The notes beneath the pieces are model-generated. The model was not told the DNA's origin, did not search any database, and saw only the letters and a program-made list of their open reading frames with translations. From NCBI GenBank assembly GCA_003611805.1, contig RAYM01000014.1, positions 62,001 to 126,000 of the forward strand: a stretch of 64,000 nucleotides of DNA, in the 5' to 3' direction. This document shows positions 33,851 through 43,796 of the stretch, piece by piece. The DNA comes from a bacterium 1xD42-87. Lineage in GTDB: Bacteria > Bacillota > Clostridia > Lachnospirales > Lachnospiraceae. Positions within the stretch are counted from its first letter, which is position 1. Each line of letters begins with the position of its first letter. Both the position numbers and the translations under genes were made by a program.

Positions 33851-34937
33851 CACACGCAATTATAAAGAATTTCTGCAGGCGGCTGTATTTTTGCTGCTGT
33901 TTCTCGCCATTCTTTTGCCAGTATCCTATATGGTGAGGACAAACGGCGAAGTGAAGGACCGCTTCGCAGGCTTTTACGCGGAAAAGAAGGATTCGCTGGA
34001 CGTTGTGATGATCGGTTCCAGCCCGGTATTTCCCTATTATGCAGCGCCTAAGCTTTGGGGGGAGGCGGGGATTGCGATGTATCCTCTTTCTACCAACGTG
34101 CAGCGTCCTGCCGCCATGCGGTATCTGATGGAAGAAGCGGAGAAAACCCAGTCGCCCGCGCTCTATATTTTTGAGATGCGCATGTTTACCATGGAAGAGG
34201 CAGGATTGATGGAGAACATGGCATATACACGGGGCGTGACAGACAACCTGAGGTATTCGCCGCAGCGGATCAGAACAATACAGGGGCTGGTGCCGGAGGA
34301 TGATGAGGAAGGACGTTTAAGCTATTATATTGATATTATGAAGTATCACACAAACTGGAAAATGCTGGCGCTTCCTTCCGAGTGGGCGAATATGTTTTAT
34401 CACCACAGCCATCCGCTGAAGGGTTATACCTTCCGGGACGAGGTGGGACCGCAGCCTATGCCCGCCTGCGGCGGCATGGAAGGCGTTTTGGCGATCCCTG
34501 AGGAGCAGGAGGCGTATCTGCGTGACCTGCTTGCCTGTTTAAAGGAAAATGGGCAGGCGGCGCTGTTTATCGTCTCTCCTTACGGGGAATCGGCGGAAGA
34601 ACAGCAGATGTTCAACTACATGGCGGGGATCGTGGAGGAAAGCGGCTATGCATTTTTAAACATGAACGATTATTATGACGAGATCGGCATTGTCTTTGAG
34701 GAAGATTTTGCGGATTACGGCAGCCATACCAACGCAGTGGGGGCAGAGAAGTGCACGGATTTCCTGAAGGAATACCTGACGGCGCACTATACGCTTCCGG
34801 ACCGCCGCGGAGACGTTTCCTACGCTTCGTGGGATAAATCCTATGAGTTGTGGAAAACGAGGCAGGATGAGGCTGTCAGGACGATCAGGGAGCGGATTGC
34901 GAACGGGGATTACGCGGAGATCGCGGGAGAGGAGTAG
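33843..34937 (+). CDS. Membrane-anchored SGNH-like protein, second copy
   Basis: A 364-residue protein with an N-terminal anchor (about residues 11-30) and an extracytoplasmic domain. VVMIGSSPVFPYYA is the SGNH block I serine; ADYGSHTNAVGAEK is the C-terminal His block typical of DltD/DUF1574-like proteins. It differs strongly from the protein at 22283 and no MBOAT gene is adjacent, so it may use the MBOAT at 26471 or act as a separate glycan esterase or acyltransferase. Confidence 0.65.
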   Translation: MNNTRNYKEFLQAAVFLLLFLAILLPVSYMVRTNGEVKDRFAGFYAEKKDSLDVVMIGSSPVFPYYAAPKLWGEAGIAMYPLSTNVQRPAAMRYLMEEAEKTQSPALYIFEMRMFTMEEAGLMENMAYTRGVTDNLRYSPQRIRTIQGLVPEDDEEGRLSYYIDIMKYHTNWKMLALPSEWANMFYHHSHPLKGYTFRDEVGPQPMPACGGMEGVLAIPEEQEAYLRDLLACLKENGQAALFIVSPYGESAEEQQMFNYMAGIVEESGYAFLNMNDYYDEIGIVFEEDFADYGSHTNAVGAEKCTDFLKEYLTAHYTLPDRRGDVSYASWDKSYELWKTRQDEAVRTIRERIANGDYAEIAGEE

Positions 34938-34993
34938 GGCTCTAAATGGTACCCGCGAATAAAACGAAATGCTTGAGAAAGGATAGATAACAC

Positions 34994-36946
34994 ATGTGTG
35001 GAATTGCGGGCTTTTGTAATTTCAGGGGAGACTGGCAGAAGAATATCGAGCGGATGTGCGATAGGATGTACCACCGGGGACCGGATGCTTCGGGGGTGTG
35101 GGCTTCGGAGGATCACAGGGTGGTGATGGGCCACAGGAGGCTTGCGGTCGTGGACCTTTCACCCGCGGGGGCGCAGCCCATGGTATCCCGCGATGGCAGA
35201 TATGTGATTGTCTACAATGGAGAGATCTATAATCATGCTTCCATCCGAAAAAAACTGCTGGCGGAGAAAAAGACGCCTGCCTTCCGTGGCAGCTCCGACA
35301 CGGAAACGCTTCTGGAGGCGGCTGCCGCATACGGCTTAAAAGATACACTGAAAATGGCAAAAGGAATGTTCGCCATTGCGCTGTTTGACAGGAGAGAACA
35401 TGCGTTATTTCTTGCACGGGACAGAGTTGGAGAGAAGCCGTTATTTTATGGAAAATTAAATGATAATATAAATAACAGGGGTAATGACGACACCTTTGTC
35501 TTTGCCTCAGACCTTGGCTCGATCGCCTCAATGGATGGATTCACCAATTCGGTCAACGCAGATATTATGGGCGATTACATGCGTTATGGATATATTTCCG
35601 CCCCGTATACCGTATATCGCGGGATCTGGGAACTGGAACCCGGGAAAATATTAAAGATTAAATCACCTTTTGATAAACCAGAGATTGAAGGCTATTGGTC
35701 CATGATGGAAACGGCTGTTTCCGGGCAGAAAAACCGCTTTCGCGGAAGCGAGGCGGAAGCGGCGGCGGAACTGGAGCGTCTTCTGCGGGAATCCATTGCG
35801 GGACAGATGGTGGCTGACGTGCCCGTGGGCGCTTTTTTGTCCGCCGGGATCGACAGCAGCACGGTGGTATCGCTGATGCAGGCGCAGAGCGCGCAAAAGG
35901 TCAGAACGTTCACTGTGGGCATGTGGGAAGAGCAGTATAACGAGGCGCCTGTTGCGAAGGAGATTGCCGCCCATCTGGGGACGGACCATACGGAGGTTTA
36001 TATTACGGAGGAAGATGCCAAGGGCGTGATTCCAAAGCTCGCAGGGATGTTTGGGGAGCCGTTTGCGGATTCTTCCCAGATTCCCACTTATCTTGTAAGC
36101 CGAATCACGCGGGAACATGTGACGGTATCTTTGAGCGGGGATGGCGGAGACGAGCTTTTCTGTGGATATAACACCTATTATTCTATTGATCGGGTCTGGA
36201 ACAAAGTAAGGAAAATACCGCGCGCCCTGCGCACGCCGGCAAGCGCCCTGCTGGGGCTTGCCGCAGCGGAGCGCCCTGCCACAACAACCCATGCAAGGCT
36301 TTTGGGAGCGAAATCAATAGAGGACATGTACCTGCGCTCGGAAATCGGAGAAGGGCTTGAGCTGATTGGGCAGGGAATGAAGGACAGGGCCCCGGATTTT
36401 GGCGTCTGGGATGCCGTACAGCCCCGCAGAGCGGGAGAAACATGGATGGACACTTATCCTTCCGGGCTTCTGGAGGACGGGCAGCACAATCTGATGCTGA
36501 TGGATCTGCTGATGTACCATCCCGATGATATTCTGACGAAAGTGGACAGAACAGCAATGGCGGTTTCGCTGGAGACGCGTGTGCCGATGCTGGATAGAGA
36601 TGTGGTGGAATTTGCATGGACACTGCCACTGTCTTTCCGGCAGAGCGGCGGGGTCAGCAAAAAGATTCTGCGTGACATTCTCTATCGTTATGTGCCCCAA
36701 GAATTGATGGAACGTCCCAAAAAGGGGTTCTCCATTCCGCTTCACCGCTGGCTGAAGCAGAAGGAGCTGCGAGAGTGGGCGGAGAGCCTTTTGACTCCTT
36801 CTCTTTTGGAGGAACAGGGGCTGTTTAATGCGACAAATGTAAAGAAATTATGGGATGATTATATTACGAGAAATGTGTGGAGACCGCAGATTTGGTACAT
36901 TCTGATGTTTCAGGAATGGCAGAATGCGTCGAAAGTTAAAGCATGA
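34994..36946 (+). CDS. Asparagine synthetase-like amidotransferase, copy 2
   Basis: A 650-residue AsnB-family enzyme with Cys2 (MCGIAGFCNF), YHRGPDASG and VYNGEIYNH in the glutaminase domain. The ATP loop reads FLSAGIDSSTV, with Ala in place of the second Gly of SGGxDS; SLSGDGGDELFCGY and LTKVDRTAMAVSLETRVPML follow. It is clearly a divergent paralogue of the gene at 30619, so the two probably amidate different substrates. AAAGGA lies upstream. Confidence 0.9.
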   Translation: MCGIAGFCNFRGDWQKNIERMCDRMYHRGPDASGVWASEDHRVVMGHRRLAVVDLSPAGAQPMVSRDGRYVIVYNGEIYNHASIRKKLLAEKKTPAFRGSSDTETLLEAAAAYGLKDTLKMAKGMFAIALFDRREHALFLARDRVGEKPLFYGKLNDNINNRGNDDTFVFASDLGSIASMDGFTNSVNADIMGDYMRYGYISAPYTVYRGIWELEPGKILKIKSPFDKPEIEGYWSMMETAVSGQKNRFRGSEAEAAAELERLLRESIAGQMVADVPVGAFLSAGIDSSTVVSLMQAQSAQKVRTFTVGMWEEQYNEAPVAKEIAAHLGTDHTEVYITEEDAKGVIPKLAGMFGEPFADSSQIPTYLVSRITREHVTVSLSGDGGDELFCGYNTYYSIDRVWNKVRKIPRALRTPASALLGLAAAERPATTTHARLLGAKSIEDMYLRSEIGEGLELIGQGMKDRAPDFGVWDAVQPRRAGETWMDTYPSGLLEDGQHNLMLMDLLMYHPDDILTKVDRTAMAVSLETRVPMLDRDVVEFAWTLPLSFRQSGGVSKKILRDILYRYVPQELMERPKKGFSIPLHRWLKQKELREWAESLLTPSLLEEQGLFNATNVKKLWDDYITRNVWRPQIWYILMFQEWQNASKVKA

Positions 36947-37018
36947 TTCAATTATGCGCATTGAGAAGAGCCGGAGAAACAGCTGTTACGAAGAGAAATC
37001 CATTTTGTGGAGATATAT

Positions 37019-37045
37019 TAAATAACGAGTGCCTAGCGTTATTTA
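37019..37045. other. AT-rich hairpin in a 221-base intergenic spacer
   Basis: TAAATAACG pairs perfectly with CGTTATTTA around a 9-base loop (37028-37036). It lies in the gap 36947-37167 between the second amidotransferase and a GT2 gene. The T content after the stem is modest (TTATT), so it could be a weak terminator. Nothing else was recognised in this gap beyond the AGGAGG at 37156. Confidence 0.35.
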
Positions 37046-37167
37046 TTACGGATAATAGAGTGATAATTTGGCTGGAATAAAGTACAACGGGCGATATTAA
37101 ATGTCGCTCGCGAAGTTGGCCCGGAAGAACAGTCACGAAAGAAGGGGAGAAAGACAGGAGGACGACA

Positions 37168-38244
37168 GTGGAAATTTTAGAGCGTTATCAGCCGCCAAAA
37201 CTGTATCAGGAAGAGCAGACGGAATTGATTTCCGTAATCATTGCCGCCTACAATATAGAGGCTTATATTGAAAGAGGTGTCCGCTCGGTCTGCGAACAGA
37301 CATATGCCAATCTGGAAATTATCGTGGTGGATGACGGTTCCACGGATGCGACAGGAAGTATTCTGGATGAACTCGCTGAGAAAGATGCCCGCATACAAGT
37401 GATACATGAGGACAACGGTGGTCTTTCCCATGCAAGAAATATGGGAATTGCGAGAGCCCACGGCAATTATATCGGTTTTGTGGACGGGGACGACTGGATT
37501 GATCCCAATATGTATGAGATGCTGTTTTGCGCGTTGAAAGATAAACGGGCGGATCTTGCCGTCTGCCGTTACCGTCAGATTTCCCGCACGCGCACACTGG
37601 ACGGGTCGGTGGATCGCGCCATTCTCTTTGAGGCGCAGGAAGCGCTTCAGGTTTATGTGGAGGAGCGGGAGGAGTACGCAATTCAGAATGCAGCATGGAA
37701 TAAGCTGTACCGAAAGGAACTGCTGGAGGGGAATCTGTTCCCGGAAGGACGGTGGTATGAGGATATTGTCTTTGCCACGGAGGCGCTGGCGCGTGCCGGA
37801 CGTTGCATTTACCTTGACATTGCCTTGTATAACTATATAATAGACAGAGAGGAAAGTATTATGAACTGCCGGATCAATTCGCGCACTTTTACGGATCAGA
37901 TTCCGGCATATTATGAGAAAACGGAACTGCTCAGAAACCTTGGCAGAGAGGATCTGGCGCTGACGCACGATTACTTTTTTTATAAAAGACTTCTGTTATT
38001 TTACTGGGAGCTTTCCGGCATGGAGGACAGCGGCGGCTATATGATGCGTCTGGCGGAGATTCTCGGGAAGGACAGAGAACGTGCGCGCGAAGCGTTTCGG
38101 TCTCAGATGGCGGATCAGAGGGATCGGAAGAAGCTGAAACTGTTTTACAAGTCGCCGGCGGCGTACTGCAGAAAGATGCGGTGGGATGAGCAGGTTGTGA
38201 TTCCCTGCAAGGCGAAGGTGAAGCGTATTTTAAGGAAAGAATAA
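37168..38244 (+). CDS. Glycosyltransferase family 2
   Basis: A 358-residue GT-A enzyme. VIIAAYNIEAYIERGVRS, then VDDGSTDATG, NGGLSHARNMG and the DXD-like FVDGDDWIDPNM give a canonical GT2 domain in the first 110 residues. The C-terminal half resembles the helical tail of capsule GT2 enzymes. It starts at a GTG with AGGAGG at 37156-37161. The donor and acceptor are unknown. Confidence 0.9.
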   Translation: MEILERYQPPKLYQEEQTELISVIIAAYNIEAYIERGVRSVCEQTYANLEIIVVDDGSTDATGSILDELAEKDARIQVIHEDNGGLSHARNMGIARAHGNYIGFVDGDDWIDPNMYEMLFCALKDKRADLAVCRYRQISRTRTLDGSVDRAILFEAQEALQVYVEEREEYAIQNAAWNKLYRKELLEGNLFPEGRWYEDIVFATEALARAGRCIYLDIALYNYIIDREESIMNCRINSRTFTDQIPAYYEKTELLRNLGREDLALTHDYFFYKRLLLFYWELSGMEDSGGYMMRLAEILGKDRERAREAFRSQMADQRDRKKLKLFYKSPAAYCRKMRWDEQVVIPCKAKVKRILRKE

Positions 38245-38271
38245 ATAACACATGGTTTGCGAAGGACAAAG

Positions 38272-39273
38272 ATGGTAATTGTACAACTTGCGGGCGGCTT
38301 GGGCAACCAGATGTTCCAGTACGCCCTATATTTGCAACTGAAAGCCCTCGGCAGGGAGGTAAAAATTGACGACGTGTCCGGGTTTGCGCAGGATCCCCAG
38401 AGGATTCCGGCGCTTGCTCCGTTTGGCATTTCCTATGACAGACCTTCCCGTGAGGAAATGGTCAAAATGCTGGATTCTTCTATGATGCCATGGCAGCGCT
38501 TGAGACGGAAACTGTTCGGCAGGCATAAGAAATCTTATTTTGAGGGAAGCAAACTTTTTATCCCGGAAGTATTGACCTGGGACGATATTTATCTGGAGGG
38601 CTACTGGCAGACGGAAAAATATTTTCAGCCAGTGGAGGGACAGGTGCGGGATGTTTATGATACGGACAGGCTGATGGCATATCTGAAGCGTTCGGGCTGC
38701 TGGGGAGCAGGCGGAGAGAGAAGAACGCGCAAGATGGCGCAGGACTATCTGGATGAGATAAATAGCACGTGCTCCGTAAGTCTGCATGTCCGCAGGGGCG
38801 ATTATCTGACGCCGGAGAATCAGAAGCTTTACGGTGGGATCTGTACGGACGCCTATTATATAGAAGGAATCCGTCAGATGCGGGAAAGATTTCCGGGATG
38901 CCGGTTCTTCCTTTTTACCAACGACAGGGCATGGGCGGTGCAGCAGTCTGCGGAGGCTGTGTGTCAGGAGACGGAGGCAGAGAAGCCGGGCGGAAATGGG
39001 AAGACGTCAGGTTATGCAGAGTGCCTTTTCTCCGCGGCGGATATCACATGGATTGATCTGCCGGGCGGCGACAACGATTATGCGGAATTTGTCCTTATGA
39101 GCCGCTGTAAACATCATATCCTTGCCAACAGCAGTTTCAGCTGGTGGGCGTCCTATCTGAATAAAAATCCGGAGAAAACGGTTCTCGCGCCGCAGCGTTG
39201 GCTGAACGGGACGGATGACAGCGATTTTTACCGGGCGGATATGTGCAAAATCGGACCTTTGCAGGAATCATAA
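38272..39273 (+). CDS. Glycosyltransferase family 11 (alpha-1,2-fucosyltransferase-like)
   Basis: A 333-residue GT11 enzyme: N-terminal LAGGLGNQMFQYALYLQL, the donor-binding SLHVRRGDYLTPENQ (HxRRxD), and the C-terminal ILANSSFSWWASYLN. These three blocks define bacterial alpha-1,2-fucosyltransferases. GAAGGA at 38261 supports the ATG at 38272 rather than a TTG at 38257. Two more members follow at 41188 and 50598. Confidence 0.9.
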   Translation: MVIVQLAGGLGNQMFQYALYLQLKALGREVKIDDVSGFAQDPQRIPALAPFGISYDRPSREEMVKMLDSSMMPWQRLRRKLFGRHKKSYFEGSKLFIPEVLTWDDIYLEGYWQTEKYFQPVEGQVRDVYDTDRLMAYLKRSGCWGAGGERRTRKMAQDYLDEINSTCSVSLHVRRGDYLTPENQKLYGGICTDAYYIEGIRQMRERFPGCRFFLFTNDRAWAVQQSAEAVCQETEAEKPGGNGKTSGYAECLFSAADITWIDLPGGDNDYAEFVLMSRCKHHILANSSFSWWASYLNKNPEKTVLAPQRWLNGTDDSDFYRADMCKIGPLQES

Positions 39274-39330
39274 TCGTTACGGTGAGTTCCGATGTGATCC
39301 GTCGAAGCATTTGAGAGGACACTATATATA

Positions 39331-41118
39331 ATGAAGAAACAGAGTCAGGAGCAGGCGGGGCTGCTGCAAAAAATAGCATATCTCTTTGAAAGGAAACAGC
39401 TCTGGCAGCTTGGCGGTCTCGCTGTCCTTATTCTGATTGGCGGTATTTTGGAGACACTCGGTGTTTCCATGATGCTTCCTGTGGCGGAGGCGGTTATGTC
39501 GCCGGATAAAGTCATGGAGAATGAACTGGTGGGCAGGGTCGCGGCGCTTTTGGGGATTAGCTCATCGAGGAGTCTCATTGTCTGGATGCTGGGCGCCCTG
39601 ATTGCTGTATTTGTATTTAAGAATGCGTATCTTCTGTTTCTGACTTTTGTACAGAATACGTTTGTGACGAGAAACCGAAACCGAATGATCAGCCGGGTGA
39701 TGCGGGAATTCTTGAACCGCCCTTACGAAGACTATCTGGGAGCCGATATTCCTACGGTGTTCCGCCTGACGGACAGCGATATTCCCAATGCGTTTCAGCT
39801 GGTGCTGGTGCTGATCCAGATGACCACGGAGATCGTTGTGGCGGTGTCGATCTGTATTGTGCTGCTGGTGTGGGTGAGCCCGCTGATTTCCATCGGATGC
39901 GGCGTGCTTTTCCTTGGCATGACCCTGATGATTACCAGAGTGTTAAAACCCCGGCTGAATGCCATCGGGCGCAGGAATCAGGCGATTCAGTCGCGGATTG
40001 CGAAATGGAGAATCCAGTCCATCTATGGCTTAAAGGATGTAAAGGTGCTGCACAGGGAGGAGTTCTTTGTGCGCAATTACTATGAGAGCGGCGCGGTGGG
40101 CGCCAATGTGGCGAGAAACTACGCGGTGATGAACAATACGCCGAGACTCCTGATCGAGACAGTCTTTATTGCGGCAATGCTCTCCTTCATTCTTGTTTAT
40201 ATGCTGGAGGACGGTGATATTACCGTGCTGATGCCCCAGCTTATGGCGTTCGCCGCAGCCGCGGTGCGTGTGATGCCGGCAACGAACCGCATCAATACCT
40301 ATCTGTCGGAGATCGCTTACGCGCAGCCCTGCCTGGATTATCTGTATGAGAACCTGACGGAGAACATGAAGCAGGATGTGAACGGCAGTGTGACGGGGCT
40401 TACGGGAGAGGCAAAGAAAGAACTGCCGGAGCTTGCGCTGACGGATAAAATTGTGCTGGATCACATCAGCTATACTTACCCGAACACGGAAAAGCCCATC
40501 TTCACGGACGCGCACATGGAAGTCAGAAAAGGACAGTCGGTGGGCATTATGGGACCGTCGGGAGCGGGCAAATCCACGATCGTAGATATCCTGCTTGGAC
40601 TTTTGCATGTGCAGACGGGAACCATTACCTGCGACGGCAGGAACATTTTTGAAAACTATCCGTTCTGGCTTTCCAAGATCGGCTACATTCCCCAGTCCAT
40701 CTATCTGATTGACGAGTCCATCCGGGATAATATCGCTTTCGGCATTGATGCGGATCGGATTGACGATAAACGGATCTGGGAGGTTTTGGAAGAGGCGCAG
40801 CTTAAGAGTTTCGTGGAGGAATTGCCGGATGGTCTGGAGACGACGATAGGTGACAGAGGTGTCAGAATTTCCGGCGGGCAGAGGCAGCGTCTGGGAATTG
40901 CCAGGGCGCTTTACCACAATCCGGAGATTCTTGTCTTTGACGAGGCGACATCCGCGCTGGACGGGGACACGGAGTCGGCGGTTATGGAGGCGGTCAACAG
41001 TTTCCACGGTAAAAAAACGATGGTGATTATCGCGCACCGCCTGAATACCATTGCCAAGTGCGATGTTATTTACAAGGTAGAAAATGAAAAAATCACGCAG
41101 ACAAGTTTAAAGGAGTGA
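39331..41118 (+). CDS. ABC transporter, fused permease and ATPase (MsbA/PglK-like)
   Basis: A 595-residue half-transporter. About six hydrophobic segments (residues 1-330) precede an ATPase with Walker A GPSGAGKST, Q-loop IPQSIYLIDE, signature ISGGQRQRLGIARAL, Walker B ILVFDEATSALD and H-loop IIAHRLNT. The family includes exporters of lipid-linked oligosaccharides such as PglK, which fits the PglC/PglA-like genes in region 3. A flippase of the Wzx type is also present (53914), so the two may serve different glycans. Confidence 0.92.
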   Translation: MKKQSQEQAGLLQKIAYLFERKQLWQLGGLAVLILIGGILETLGVSMMLPVAEAVMSPDKVMENELVGRVAALLGISSSRSLIVWMLGALIAVFVFKNAYLLFLTFVQNTFVTRNRNRMISRVMREFLNRPYEDYLGADIPTVFRLTDSDIPNAFQLVLVLIQMTTEIVVAVSICIVLLVWVSPLISIGCGVLFLGMTLMITRVLKPRLNAIGRRNQAIQSRIAKWRIQSIYGLKDVKVLHREEFFVRNYYESGAVGANVARNYAVMNNTPRLLIETVFIAAMLSFILVYMLEDGDITVLMPQLMAFAAAAVRVMPATNRINTYLSEIAYAQPCLDYLYENLTENMKQDVNGSVTGLTGEAKKELPELALTDKIVLDHISYTYPNTEKPIFTDAHMEVRKGQSVGIMGPSGAGKSTIVDILLGLLHVQTGTITCDGRNIFENYPFWLSKIGYIPQSIYLIDESIRDNIAFGIDADRIDDKRIWEVLEEAQLKSFVEELPDGLETTIGDRGVRISGGQRQRLGIARALYHNPEILVFDEATSALDGDTESAVMEAVNSFHGKKTMVIIAHRLNTIAKCDVIYKVENEKITQTSLKE

Positions 41119-41187
41119 CAGAGCGGGCGTGATGCCGGAGTCAAACGGAAAGGCAGCGCGGCGGCGTTTCGAAATGGAGATAAAAGA

Positions 41188-42222
41188 ATGTTAGGAATCG
41201 AGACACAGGAAGGCTTCGGGCTGGGAAATCAGCTGTTTTTCTATGTGACTGCGAGGTGCATCGCGCAGGATAAGGGCTATCAGTTCAGCGTGCTTGACCC
41301 GGAGCACTTTGCCAACAATATGCACAGTGACTGCGGGCTGTATTTTATGGATCTGGATATGGGAGTTCCCTCGAAAAAGGAGGATTATAAAAAAATCTAT
41401 TATGAGAAGGAAACCCGGCTTTTTGCGGGAAATTCCACTCACGACCTGACCCACGGGGTCTATGTGACGGATGCGGACAGGCACCTTTTTGAGGTGGAGG
41501 ACGGCACGCTCCTTTACGGGAATCTGCAGGCGGAAGCGTACTTTATCACCCATAAGGCGGAGATCAAAGAGTGGCTCAAGGTAAAACCGGAGTATGACTG
41601 TAAAGAGTACAGCCGGGAGAATCTCTGCATCCTGCATCTTCGCTGCAGCGACTATATGGGCTCGCCGGAACTCTATCTGCGCAAACGCTACTGGATACAG
41701 GGAATGCGGCAGATGCGCAGGATCAATCCGGACATGCAGTTTATGATTATTACGAACGACGTGCAGGAGGCGAACAAGTTTCTGCCCGGCGTTCCGGCTT
41801 ATAATTTTGATCTGGCAAAGGATTACTCTATATTAAAAAACGCGCGTTATCTACTATTGGCAAACTCATCCTTCTCGTATTTCCCGGCGTTTACGAGCGA
41901 TACGGTGCAGTATATTCTGGCTCCGAAGTATTGGGCGAGACACAATGTGTCCGACGGTTACTGGGCTTCGGAGCAGAACATTTACAAGGGATGGCATTAT
42001 ATGGACCGGAATGGCAGGGTCTTTACGGATGAAGAGTGCAGGGAGGAGCTGGCGGCATATAAGAAGCGGTCAAAAAAATACGCCGGCGTTAACCAAAAGC
42101 CTGCGGGCATGAGGCTTCGGATGATGAAGCTGCGCGCGCGGTATATCTATAAGAAGGCGTATCTTGGAAAAATTGGCAGAGGTGCGGCGCGTCGGGTGAA
42201 AAAATTTTCGCATCGCGGGTGA
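41188..42222 (+). CDS. Glycosyltransferase family 11-like, divergent
   Basis: A 344-residue protein related to the neighbouring alpha-1,2-fucosyltransferase-like enzymes: EGFGLGNQLFFYVTARCIA at the N-terminus and LLLANSSFSYFPAF near the end match GT11. The central motif reads LHLRCSDYMGS, so the second Arg-Gly of HxRRGD is Cys-Ser, which may change the donor sugar. A basic C-terminal tail (residues 300-344) is unusual. GGAG lies before the ATG. Confidence 0.78.
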   Translation: MLGIETQEGFGLGNQLFFYVTARCIAQDKGYQFSVLDPEHFANNMHSDCGLYFMDLDMGVPSKKEDYKKIYYEKETRLFAGNSTHDLTHGVYVTDADRHLFEVEDGTLLYGNLQAEAYFITHKAEIKEWLKVKPEYDCKEYSRENLCILHLRCSDYMGSPELYLRKRYWIQGMRQMRRINPDMQFMIITNDVQEANKFLPGVPAYNFDLAKDYSILKNARYLLLANSSFSYFPAFTSDTVQYILAPKYWARHNVSDGYWASEQNIYKGWHYMDRNGRVFTDEECREELAAYKKRSKKYAGVNQKPAGMRLRMMKLRARYIYKKAYLGKIGRGAARRVKKFSHRG

Positions 42223-42245
42223 ATATAAGATAAAGGCGGATTTGC

Positions 42246-43796
42246 ATGAAGGTTTGGGAAAAGGCGGAAAAATATTTGAGCGGCAGGTGTCCGGTGTTTT
42301 TGGCAGTGGGGCTTTTGCTTCTGTCGTTTGTTCCGCTGCTCTGGCTGGGAAAATATAATGTGATGTGCATTGACGACTACGATTATGGACGGCGGGTGCA
42401 CGACGTCTGGCAGACGACGGGATCTTTTGCGGCTTCGGCACAGGAAGCGTGGCGGCAGAACATGGACTTTTATCAGGAATGGCAGGGGACTTATATATCC
42501 TGTTTCCTGATGGGCATGTGCCCGATGAATTTTGATTACAGCATTGCGTGGGTGGTGCCGGTTCTGATGATCGGCATGTTCGCGTCCTCTTCCTTCCTGT
42601 TGGGGCGGCATATTCTGGTCAGATGGCTCGGATGTGAAAAGGAGGGCGCGTCCTTTATTATGGCTCTGCTGCTGTTTGCGTTTTATCAGGTGATGGAGGC
42701 GCCTTTTGAGGGGATATACTGGTACAACGGTTCCACCCACTATGTACTGATGCAGTCCGTATGGTTCTTTTTGCTGACGCTCGTCTCGGGGAGTCTCTGG
42801 GCGGAGAAGAAGAGACGGGCATGCTTGTGCTGTGCGATGTCTGCGGTTCTTTCCGTGATCGTGGGCGGCGGCAATCTTGTGACAGGCCTGCAGGCGGAGG
42901 TACTCATGGCTTTCCTCGTCTGCTATGCTTTCTTTCGGAAGAAAGACAAGATAGCATACGCTGTTATTCCGTTTTTGACGGGGAGCGCCGGGTTTCTGGT
43001 GAATGTTCTTGCCCCCGGCAACGGCAGGCGGGGAAGCATTGATATGGATGAAGGATACTCCGCCGTGAAGGCGATCGCCCTGTCCTTTTATAACACAGCG
43101 GTGTTTGCGATCCGATGGACACCGGTGTTCATGGTGCTTTTGTGGCTGGCGTTTCTGCCTCTGTTATGGAAATGGATGAAGGCGTCCAAGAGGGAATTTT
43201 CTCACCCCGCACTGGTGACGGCGGGGGCGTACTGCGTGATTTCCGCCATGTTTACGCCGACTCTCTACGCGGTAGGAATGACGGGGCTTTCCCGGGTGGA
43301 TAATATTATCCAGATGACTTATTATCTGGCGGTTCTGCTGGTGACGGCATACTGGCTTGGGTATTTTTCCCACAGGACGGACGAGGCAGGGGGAGCTGGC
43401 AGTACGGCTGGAGGCATTGCTTCGGGAGATAGCGCGTCTGCGGCGCTGGGCGTGTTTCTGGAGCGTGCGGGCAGCCGGATGACTGCGGTCTGCCTGATAC
43501 TGCTCATGGCAGTCTGGGTGCTTACGGCGGATAAGAACACTTACACGAGCATTTCCGCCCTCCGCTCCGTGGCAAAGGGTGAGGCGCAGACATTCTATCA
43601 GGAGGCGATGGCGCGTTATGAGATATACACGGATGAGAGCATTACAGACGCCGTGGTCACTCCCTACAGCGCGAGACCGGCTCTCTTCGACTTTACCGAT
43701 CTGAGCGGGGACGAGGGGAACTGGATGAATCTGGCGGTCGCAAGATACTATCACAAAGACAGTGTAAGAAAAATTTCTGAGAGGAATACACGATGA
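42246..43796 (+). CDS. DUF6056-type polytopic membrane protein, second copy
   Basis: A 516-residue membrane protein with about eleven hydrophobic segments and the first-loop pattern CIDDYDYGRRVH with EWQGTYISCFLMG, paralogous to the protein at 28100. The C-terminal soluble stretch (about residues 440-516) again ends in YYHKDSVRK, compared with YYGKRSVRRK in the paralogue. Its stop overlaps the next start as ATGA. Probably a GT-C-like enzyme, unproven. Confidence 0.66.
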   Translation: MKVWEKAEKYLSGRCPVFLAVGLLLLSFVPLLWLGKYNVMCIDDYDYGRRVHDVWQTTGSFAASAQEAWRQNMDFYQEWQGTYISCFLMGMCPMNFDYSIAWVVPVLMIGMFASSSFLLGRHILVRWLGCEKEGASFIMALLLFAFYQVMEAPFEGIYWYNGSTHYVLMQSVWFFLLTLVSGSLWAEKKRRACLCCAMSAVLSVIVGGGNLVTGLQAEVLMAFLVCYAFFRKKDKIAYAVIPFLTGSAGFLVNVLAPGNGRRGSIDMDEGYSAVKAIALSFYNTAVFAIRWTPVFMVLLWLAFLPLLWKWMKASKREFSHPALVTAGAYCVISAMFTPTLYAVGMTGLSRVDNIIQMTYYLAVLLVTAYWLGYFSHRTDEAGGAGSTAGGIASGDSASAALGVFLERAGSRMTAVCLILLMAVWVLTADKNTYTSISALRSVAKGEAQTFYQEAMARYEIYTDESITDAVVTPYSARPALFDFTDLSGDEGNWMNLAVARYYHKDSVRKISERNTR

